This document shows positions 59,301-64,000 of a stretch of DNA of 64,000 bases, one piece after another. The DNA lies in contig CALRGJ010000005.1 in NCBI GenBank assembly GCA_943357285.1, positions 19,935-83,934 of the forward strand. The letters run 5' to 3'. Below the pieces are notes generated by a model that was given only the letters and a program-made list of their open reading frames with translations, was not told the DNA's origin and did no database searches. Made by a program: the position numbers and the translations under genes. The DNA comes from Candidatus Peribacteria bacterium (lineage in GTDB: Bacteria > Patescibacteriota > Gracilibacteria > UBA1369 > LOWO2-01-FULL-3). The stretch's first letter is position 1. Every line of letters begins with the position of its first letter.

Positions 59301-59883
59301 AGCCACAAGTAAAAGTGGAGAAATTCTAGAAGGTGATTTTGATAAAGACACTCGCGCTTTCATCAAAGGAAAGAGGACATTTCCAGATGGGAGAGTAGTA
59401 GACTTCCCAGAACCAAAATTACCACTCACTATTTCTGGCAATACGTTAACCTTAAATATGAATGATGGTACAACCAAAAAATATACTATTAAAACTAATG
59501 ATAATACAAAACTTGAGATTAAGGAAAAAAAATCAGGAGAATTGTGTGAGGTTGTTATTAATGGATTTGTCTCAGCACTTATAGATATTAAACCAAAATT
59601 AACACCCCCTGTATCTGTATATATGGGATACGGAGAACCTTGGCAGTTCAATATAAAAACTGGTTCTTCGGATTCAATTAAAGAGATAATTTTTAGTCCT
59701 AGGGCAATAAGTGATGCCAATATTATTGAAGAATTGTTAAATCAAAATGATTGGATAGCTAAATCAAATGATGGATTTAGCTATTACAATAAGTTTGCAC
59801 GTAATCGATTAGCCGACAACAGTTATGAATATTGGATGGTGCCAAATGGGGCAAATGATTACAGAAAATTAAATAAAGAATAA
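56398..59883 (+). CDS. very large MORN-repeat protein, 1161 aa
   Basis: The first ~470 residues are Lys/Glu/Ala-rich and helical. A probable beta region with DUF-like repeats follows (about 500-620). Next is a Pro/Ala/Thr linker with three imperfect copies of AADLPGTATAAEGGAQPA (about 700-745), then four 24-residue MORN repeats (about 905-1000, e.g. YEGLFDKETGRFLKGK). A C-terminal domain follows. No clear signal peptide is seen. MORN repeats often bind lipids or scaffold proteins. The function is unknown. Confidence 0.8.
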   Translation: MKTYLFNLLTQSFKEKNLIFEATKGGEAAKTEAPKDAAPAKPEEAKGAEKKPETPEEKKAKIKEAIGALTPKFEKVLAEGSGYTEDFIKETKKIKEKFEEITKKLEGDKKLDKADLKIFNEKLEKSYENKSLERNKSIQAQRVALEAAKTDPELTADKIWEAQKSMLIEGDFSESILEAIKEKFNAEGRLKNQFEFVSKILDGAEKGASDENADKNLAEATKEIKNLTKGIFTTKDFTAQYNAVLEEVKKINDFPKDVKTLGEKASAAKTAIFDKIAEDIKKSKEGKPLNPNSFVAYQQEIMYAHVADVLGDEELTPEKIKSAISLYDLGKFKPGKESAEAKKTLDKLLSPEIKDKLIAAGIRIDFMGGTDGTDHQLMKSKEWHDEKVTAFDKLVAFDSAGHLNPPLTADNKTEIEAYKTAVAAGTQADFLNDAAHKDKFLSGGMLFDQALALQRAEDKAERVKESFDPAQRYLNIELGNSTAADNEEKKSGIAFNIEEKPEVDETKPQYEVEGGTVVVTLPKDPQKPNDVPVKLTYTLSTVPSLQAELKPGNPPTITVEGRVATLELEGEKLVSKDKDPNDEDKKFTAYCTLTIVEPKGDKQGTIEVKKIEEKKDETPQDKEHPNDSEAEATDRKYYEEKKVPYKTEAEAKAEGMLETTTDNKLKPKDGYDWAATDEDNKAHPTNYATKRKEVAKPPEPAADLPDTATPDGAGAQPAADLPGTATAAEGGAQPATALPDGSTQVDAPATPTETTDKVPEAPVKDYTYLFINDGKDLQVERGGEKWQFKLNNQAEVSLSAIDSGDNNYVRLDKKIDGKQFSAYFEFDPKTGVFNSRPIDGFPDLHDTTTISYDKNTRTINVIPKNTPADAPVDNPQPATDTSEANNSESNNPASERRTLSNGIITEGLFDKETGRFLKGKATFKDGDIYEGLFDKETGRFLKGKCIHKSGEILEGDFDKDTGNLIKGKATSKSGEILEGDFDKDTRAFIKGKRTFPDGRVVDFPEPKLPLTISGNTLTLNMNDGTTKKYTIKTNDNTKLEIKEKKSGELCEVVINGFVSALIDIKPKLTPPVSVYMGYGEPWQFNIKTGSSDSIKEIIFSPRAISDANIIEELLNQNDWIAKSNDGFSYYNKFARNRLADNSYEYWMVPNGANDYRKLNKE
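59113..59400 (+). repeat. 72-bp tandem repeats (4 copies) encoding MORN units
   Basis: Unit starts are at 59113, 59185, 59257 and 59329, exactly 72 bp apart. Copies 1 and 2 share an identical 45-nt block; copies 3 and 4 share identical flanking stretches. Identity at DNA level implies recent duplication. Confidence 0.9.
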
Positions 59884-59906
59884 ATTGTTATAAATAGATA
59901 TTCTCA

Positions 59907-59940
59907 AAAATCCCCGCACAATCTGTGGGGATTTTATTTT
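59907..59940 (+). terminator. intrinsic terminator after the MORN-protein gene
   Basis: The stem AAAATCCCCGCA / TGTGGGGATTTT is followed by a T-rich run, 24 nt past the stop. Confidence 0.85.
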
Positions 59941-59953
59941 GCCCAGCCAGCCA

Positions 59954-60442
59954 CTACAAAACCAAATTTTCTCTCTCTGCCATTTCCTTCATTCTGTCGA
60001 TGAAAAGCACGCCATTGATGTGATCATTTTCGTGCTGAGTTACGCGCGCATTAAGGCCCTTTAGATCAAAAACTTGTCTCGCTCCACTTAGGTCATGGAA
60101 AGCTACTGTAATCTCCGTAAAACGCTCTACATTGCCATATTCTCCAGGAAGACTGAGGCACCCTTCCTCTTTCACTTCAGTTTTTTTACCATGTGAAAGA
60201 ATCTCCGGATTCACCATAGTTACTATTACTTGATGATCGGTTTTGTAATTCATCGTCACGATAAAAAGACGAATATTTTTCCCAACCTGAGGTGACGCAA
60301 TTCCGAGTCCATCAGCTTTAAGCATCGTATCCTTCAAATCCTTCGCAAACTTTTTCAAACTCGCATCAAACTTTTTTACCGGCACACTCATCGCCCGCAA
60401 AATCGGATTATTTTCCCCAGTTACAATTTTTAGTTTTGCCAT
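59954..60442 (-). CDS. def: peptide deformylase
   Basis: The product is 162 aa. The three metal-site motifs are present: GLGIASPQVG (Ser in place of the usual second Ala), EGCLSLPG with the Cys ligand, and HENDHINGVLF (HExxH). It removes the formyl group from nascent proteins. It is a single gene, and its promoter contains a 14-bp perfect palindrome. Confidence 0.96.
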   Translation of the reverse strand: MAKLKIVTGENNPILRAMSVPVKKFDASLKKFAKDLKDTMLKADGLGIASPQVGKNIRLFIVTMNYKTDHQVIVTMVNPEILSHGKKTEVKEEGCLSLPGEYGNVERFTEITVAFHDLSGARQVFDLKGLNARVTQHENDHINGVLFIDRMKEMAERENLVL

Positions 60443-60463
60443 AAATTTACTTTAGTTGCTGAG

Positions 60464-60492
60464 ATTATAATGTCTGCGCGCGCAGATGTGAA
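60464..60492 (-). promoter_or_regulatory. def promoter with GC-palindromic spacer
   Basis: On the minus strand: TTCACA, 17-nt spacer, TATAAT. The spacer contains TCTGCGCGCGCAGA (60473-60486), a perfect palindrome in an AT-rich context, placed like an operator. Confidence 0.65.
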
Positions 60493-60527
60493 TACAATAA
60501 TTCTTTTAGTTGAGCAACTTAATAGTT

Positions 60528-60554
60528 AATTAATTTAAGAAAATTTAATGTTCG
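60528..60554 (+). repeat. dispersed repeat, shortened copy C
   Basis: AATTAATTTAAG...TTTAATGTTCG matches both ends of copies A and B but lacks about 11 internal bases (one of two AGAAAAATTT-like units). It lies upstream of the second toxin-antitoxin module, in the same orientation. Confidence 0.65.
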
Positions 60555-60591
60555 GCTGCTACGGTCAAAACAATTCATAACACAAACAGCC

Positions 60592-60641
60592 TTGAATATT
60601 AGCCTACTTTCCGATAGTATACATTCAGAATATATACTATC
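60592..60641 (+). promoter_or_regulatory. promoter and operator of the AbrB/RelE-like module
   Basis: TTGAAT, 17-nt spacer, TAGTAT. The -10 lies inside the inverted repeat GATAGTATA ... TATACTATC (60613-60641), a likely site for autorepression by the AbrB-type antitoxin. Confidence 0.75.
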
Positions 60642-60651
60642 TACAAATTAT

Positions 60652-60909
60652 ATGACCCATACTGCCATCCCTTCTATCAAGGGGCAAATTACCATCCCAG
60701 CAGAAATAAGGACTAAATATAATATTGGTAAGGACACTCCTGTGGTTATTGAAGACCAAGGAAAGGGCATTATTACTCTAAAAATTATGCGCATGGTTGA
60801 GAATGACAGCATTGAATATTATGAAGATAAAGGTGGATTTGGGCTAAATTTCAAAAAGCCAATTGATCCACAAGTTTTAATAGACGCTATCAAAAAAATA
60901 GATGGATAG
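60652..60909 (+). CDS. AbrB/SpoVT-family antitoxin
   Basis: From ATG 60652 the product is 85 aa; the track's extra 20 residues would be encoded by the operator. A swapped-hairpin DNA-binding N-terminus (AIPSIKGQITIPAEIRTKYNIGKDTPVVIED) is followed by a toxin-binding tail. It overlaps the toxin gene by ATGGATAG. Confidence 0.88.
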   Translation: MTHTAIPSIKGQITIPAEIRTKYNIGKDTPVVIEDQGKGIITLKIMRMVENDSIEYYEDKGGFGLNFKKPIDPQVLIDAIKKIDG

Positions 60910-61141
60910 AATACAAAAATTTCTTTTAAAATTAGACAGAGATAGGCGTTCAATATATATAGAAATATTTCAGGATATTAGAGTCCTAAATCTAGAGAAA
61001 TACGATGTTCAGGCTTTAAAAGGATTGAAAGGGTTATTTAGATTAAGAAAAGGAAAAATAAGAATAATTTTTACAAAACAAAACAGCACAGGCTTTATCC
61101 TTAATGCCGATTTCAGAGGAGATATCTACAAAGGAATATAG
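60902..61141 (+). CDS. RelE/ParE-family toxin
   Basis: The product is 79 aa. A short helical N-terminus is followed by the beta-sheet core LKGLFRLRKGKIRIIFTKQNSTGFILNADFRGDIYK, typical of RelE-fold toxins (GLFRLRKGKIRIIF). It probably cleaves mRNA at the ribosome. Its pairing with an AbrB-type antitoxin and an 8-bp overlap support a functional module. Confidence 0.85.
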   Translation: MDRIQKFLLKLDRDRRSIYIEIFQDIRVLNLEKYDVQALKGLKGLFRLRKGKIRIIFTKQNSTGFILNADFRGDIYKGI

Positions 61142-61195
61142 TACAACGCTCGTGCCTACCCCACGCTAAGGCATCGTGTCTTGGGAGTCCGAGAA

Positions 61196-62287
61196 TCAAC
61201 CCACTTTCTTCAACTCCGCTTCAATGAATCCATCCAATTCCCCATCGAGAACTTTATCCGGATTACTTTCTTCGTAATCAGTCCTGTGGTCCTTCACCAT
61301 TTTGTATGGATGCAAAACATATGAGCGAATTTGGCTTCCCCAAGCGATATCTTTTACGGCACCCTTGAGGTCAGAAATTTCCGCAGCGTGTTGTTTTTCC
61401 ATTAAATCCAATAATTTTGAATGCAACATTTTCATACACCATTCCTTGTTTTGCAATTGGCTTCTTTCATTTTGTGATGCCACTACAAGCCCGGTAGGAA
61501 TATGCGTAATTCTCACCGCTGAATCAGTTTTATTTACATTCTGTCCGCCCTTTCCACCAGATCTATACACATCCACGCGCAAATCCTCAGACGAAATATT
61601 TACTTCTTCCGAATAATTTATTTCCGGTAAAATTTCCACCAAAGCAAAAGAAGTTTCACGAGTATTTTTTGAATTAAATGGAGACATTCTCACCAGTCTA
61701 TGCACTCCGCCTTCTCCCTTCAAATAGCCATAAGCAAATTGCCCTTTTACTAGAAAACTCGCACTCTTAATCCCCGCTTCTTCCGCTACGGATTTATCCA
61801 TTATTTCCGCCTCAAATCCCATTCTTTCAGCGTATCGCAAATACATTCTCATCAGCATTTCTGCAAAATCTGCGGCGTCCGTACCACCTGTTCCAGCATG
61901 AACAGAAACGATAGCATTATTCTCGTCATATTTTCCGTTCAAGAAAGTAGAGATCTCCAGTTTTCTCCATCTTTCAGCCAAATTTTTGACCATCTCCTTG
62001 TATTCATTGGCAGCCTTTTCATCTTTTTCCGGTGAAATTTCCGGGAACATATCTAAAAGTTCCTGACATTCTCCAGTCACGCCTTCCCACAATGCAATTA
62101 ATTTATTTATATTACTGGCTCTTTGTGAAATTTCCTGTGCCTTTTCTCTGTTGTTCCAAAAATCCGGAGCCTGCATTGCCTCATTCAAAACTTCTAATTC
62201 CTTTTTCTTTGAAGTTAAGTCTACTTTTTTTAAACCAACTTCAATTAATTTTTTAATATCCTCAAGCTGTGCCTTTATTTCATGCAT
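61196..62287 (-). CDS. prfB: peptide chain release factor 2
   Basis: From ATG 62287 (MHEIKAQLEDIKKL) the product is 363 aa; the track uses an upstream TTG. It has the stop-codon recognition motif SPF (VRMSPFNSKNTRETSF) and the catalytic GGQ (SGGKGGQNVNKTDSAVRI). It reads UAA and UGA. No in-frame TGA or programmed frameshift is present, unlike many prfB genes, so the usual autoregulation is absent. Its presence argues that UGA is a stop in this organism. Confidence 0.96.
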   Translation of the reverse strand: MHEIKAQLEDIKKLIEVGLKKVDLTSKKKELEVLNEAMQAPDFWNNREKAQEISQRASNINKLIALWEGVTGECQELLDMFPEISPEKDEKAANEYKEMVKNLAERWRKLEISTFLNGKYDENNAIVSVHAGTGGTDAADFAEMLMRMYLRYAERMGFEAEIMDKSVAEEAGIKSASFLVKGQFAYGYLKGEGGVHRLVRMSPFNSKNTRETSFALVEILPEINYSEEVNISSEDLRVDVYRSGGKGGQNVNKTDSAVRITHIPTGLVVASQNERSQLQNKEWCMKMLHSKLLDLMEKQHAAEISDLKGAVKDIAWGSQIRSYVLHPYKMVKDHRTDYEESNPDKVLDGELDGFIEAELKKVG

Positions 62288-62342
62288 AAAAAAATGTAAA
62301 GTATCGCCGTCGAGTATATCATATTTTTTCAAGCGTCAATTC

Positions 62343-63878
62343 ATGTCCACTGCGCGCAAAATTGTCTCCAATACTTTAGCTCAAATTGTTGGGAAGCTTT
62401 TGGTGACGATTATTGGCCTTACTACGGTAAAAATGACCACTAGTTATCTTGCCGTAAATGGATATGGTGAATATACCGCAGTCTATGAATTTCTCGCTTT
62501 TTTTGGAATTGCCGCCGACCTTGGATTTTTCACAATTGGTGTAAAAGAAATGTCTCAGAACGAAGAAAAAATTCCAATGATTATTGGCAATATTCTCACT
62601 CTGCGTACTATCTCTGTGGTTATTGCCATGTTGGGAGCTATAGCTCTCGCCTTCTCAATGAATCAATACAGTGATACGCGTATTCCTCTTGGTATAGCCA
62701 TTTCTTCCATCACGGTTTTCTTTACGATGATGAATGGCACAATCACCAGCGTTCTTCAGGTAAAAATGAAAATGCACATCGCCTCCATCGCCACTATTGC
62801 CGGAAAAATAGTGACGGTACTTTTTATGGTTTACGTGATTTATTATGGATATCCGGAAGATAAGAATATGGGATTTAATATGCTTATGGTTGCCGGTGTT
62901 GCCGGTGCTGTAGTTATGAATTTTGGCACCAATTATTATGTCCGCAAAATTACACCATTAAAGCATCGTTTTGATCTCGCAATTTGGAAAGAAATTATTA
63001 CAAAATCTTTACCTTACGGTATTGCACTTATTCTCAGTACAATTTATTTCCGTATGAATTCAGTGCTTATTTCTACCCTTCTTCCTATGCCTCGCGCTCA
63101 GCAAGAGTTGGGAATTTATGGAGTGGCTAGCAAACTTCTGGAGCAATTTACCATTATTCCACTTTATTTTATGAACTCGGTTTTGCCGGTATTATCAAAG
63201 AAAATAAAGGAAGGTGGGGAAAAATATAAAACAATTATTCGTTATTCTTTCGATTTTCTCGTAGCCATGTCCGTACCTATGGTTGTGGGAATTTATATTC
63301 TCGCTTATCCCATCGTATTTATAATAAGCACCCCTGAATTTTTGAGTCGCACCGCTGAAGGATTTTATGGATCGGATATGGCATTAAAAATTCTTATTTT
63401 TGCCTTACTATTCCAATTCATCAATATTCTTTTTGCCTTCATTCTCATCGCCGCAAACAAACAAGGCAAATTACTTTATATAAATGGTGCCTGCGTCACT
63501 CTCAATCTGTTGATTAACTTCTATCTTATCCCCCGCTACGGATTTATCGGAGCTAGCATTACCTACGTTATCAGTGAATTATTTATTTTAATTGTGGCTG
63601 CATTTATGGCGCATAGATACGTGAAATTCTCGCTAAATTTCATCAATGTATTTAAAATTATTTTCTGTGCCGGAGTGATGGGTGCAATTGTTTATTATCT
63701 CCAACCAATTTCTTATAAATTTTTGCAAAATTGGGGCGTATTTGTCCTAGCTGCAATTGGTGGAGCAATTTATGTCGGAATGCTTTTCCTTACCAAGGTA
63801 ATAGATAAAGAAATGATGAGTTTGCTTAAAAAAGGAGATAGCGAAATTCCAGCACCGGTAGTTGATATAACTAATTAA
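62343..63878 (+). CDS. polysaccharide/lipid-linked oligosaccharide flippase (Wzx/MATE-like)
   Basis: From ATG 62343 the product is 511 aa; the track's N-terminal 64 residues are antisense to prfB. About 14 membrane helices start at IVSNTLAQIVGKLLVTIIGLTTV. The family pattern (tandem helical halves, NGYGEYTAVYEFLAFFGIAADLGFFTIGVKEMS) fits Wzx-type flippases moving lipid-linked sugars across the membrane. It ends 2 nt before the SLH-protein gene, suggesting joint expression of surface-building proteins. Confidence 0.9.
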   Translation: MSTARKIVSNTLAQIVGKLLVTIIGLTTVKMTTSYLAVNGYGEYTAVYEFLAFFGIAADLGFFTIGVKEMSQNEEKIPMIIGNILTLRTISVVIAMLGAIALAFSMNQYSDTRIPLGIAISSITVFFTMMNGTITSVLQVKMKMHIASIATIAGKIVTVLFMVYVIYYGYPEDKNMGFNMLMVAGVAGAVVMNFGTNYYVRKITPLKHRFDLAIWKEIITKSLPYGIALILSTIYFRMNSVLISTLLPMPRAQQELGIYGVASKLLEQFTIIPLYFMNSVLPVLSKKIKEGGEKYKTIIRYSFDFLVAMSVPMVVGIYILAYPIVFIISTPEFLSRTAEGFYGSDMALKILIFALLFQFINILFAFILIAANKQGKLLYINGACVTLNLLINFYLIPRYGFIGASITYVISELFILIVAAFMAHRYVKFSLNFINVFKIIFCAGVMGAIVYYLQPISYKFLQNWGVFVLAAIGGAIYVGMLFLTKVIDKEMMSLLKKGDSEIPAPVVDITN

Positions 63879-63880
63879 TT

Positions 63881-64000
63881 ATGAAAAATAAATTTAAAAT
63901 TTACTTAATTATCTGCTCAGTTTTTGTTTCAGGTTTTTCCGCCACTGCCTTCGCCTTTTCCGACGTTGACGACAAGCAAATGTATTCCGCAGCTATTGAA
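63881..64000 (+). CDS. secreted SLH-domain protein, N-terminal part, cut by window edge
   Basis: The track omits it because it runs off the right edge. Forty codons from ATG 63881 are open. A clear signal peptide (FKIYLIICSVFVSGFSATAFA) is followed at once by FSDVDDKQMYSAAIE, the start of an S-layer-homology domain. It is likely a surface protein co-transcribed with the flippase. Confidence 0.8.
   Translation, partial: MKNKFKIYLIICSVFVSGFSATAFAFSDVDDKQMYSAAIE

Noticed and set aside
59113-59400. CRISPR-like array
   Set aside because: The repeats are contiguous, in frame and coding (MORN units), with no spacers and no cas genes nearby.
59022-59720. 232-aa minus-strand ORF opposite the MORN region
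   Set aside because: It is a mirror of the 72-bp repeat array and low-complexity sequence of the real gene; its own repeats only reflect the plus-strand coding repeats.
62151-62342. 64-residue N-terminal extension of the flippase in the track
   Set aside because: It is antisense to prfB and lacks hydrophobic helix character; ATG 62343 begins the family-typical sequence.
1-64000. Alternative genetic code (UGA as Gly)
   Set aside because: prfB is intact, genes end at TGA, and conserved proteins contain no in-frame TGA.

Overview
The window reads as a chromosomal segment of a streamlined, AT-leaning bacterium of the Candidate Phyla Radiation, most plausibly a Peregrinibacteria-like lineage. 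That placement is inference. It rests on very tight gene packing, few recognisable Shine-Dalgarno sites, S-layer-homology proteins, many lineage-restricted hypothetical proteins, and prfB (RF2) together with TGA used as a real stop. The last point argues against the UGA=Gly code of Gracilibacteria and Absconditabacteria. No rRNA, CRISPR array, phage or insertion sequence was seen. One tRNA (Asp-GTC) is present.

Layout. 0-4 kb: edge-cut Mur ligase, lipoprotein cyclophilin, a split HNH-endonuclease gene pair, then infC-rpmI-rplT. 4-10 kb: MEP isoprenoid genes dxr, ispDF (fused) and ispE, interleaved with a GGDEF protein, a receiver protein and unknown genes. 10-25 kb: recR, two tandem paralogous unknown genes, pdxT-pdxS (vitamin B6), pepN, an ABC exporter, carB, a small lipoprotein, an NrnA-type DHH phosphoesterase and queG. 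25-32 kb: 2-oxoacid oxidoreductase korA-korB with a flavodoxin, a cobalamin adenosyltransferase, a DsbA-VKOR-DoxX thiol-oxidation operon, and lgt. 32-40 kb: a complete aspartate-to-lysine operon lysC-asd-dapB-dapA-lysA-dapL. 40-52 kb: SLH protein, DAHP synthase, tRNA-Asp, glycosyltransferase, rpsP-khpA, a pilin-like membrane protein, a 5'-3' exonuclease, and ftsA-ftsZ. 52-64 kb: WG-repeat protein, two toxin-antitoxin modules, FemAB-like ligase, a 1161-residue MORN-repeat protein, def, prfB, a flippase and a second SLH protein cut by the edge.

The genes give a partial but coherent picture. The cell envelope is built from DAP and peptidoglycan precursors (lys operon, Mur ligase, FemAB-like ligase, flippase, Lgt) with S-layer-like surface proteins. 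Isoprenoids come from MEP, electrons flow through a flavodoxin-linked oxoacid oxidoreductase, and exported proteins receive disulfides through DsbA/VKOR.

The most noteworthy signals are regulatory. (1) A textbook-shaped transcription attenuator sits ahead of the lysine operon: a 16-codon Lys-rich leader ORF, an antiterminator pairing and an intrinsic terminator. (2) At least ten genes have promoters whose -10 box lies only 6-9 nt from the start codon, implying leaderless mRNAs. (3) Five convergent gene pairs have stop codons interlocked in one 4-bp YTAR. (4) A perfect 38-bp repeat lies upstream of accessory genes. (5) ispE has no ATG, GTG or TTG start, and the supplied ORF track misses about half of it.
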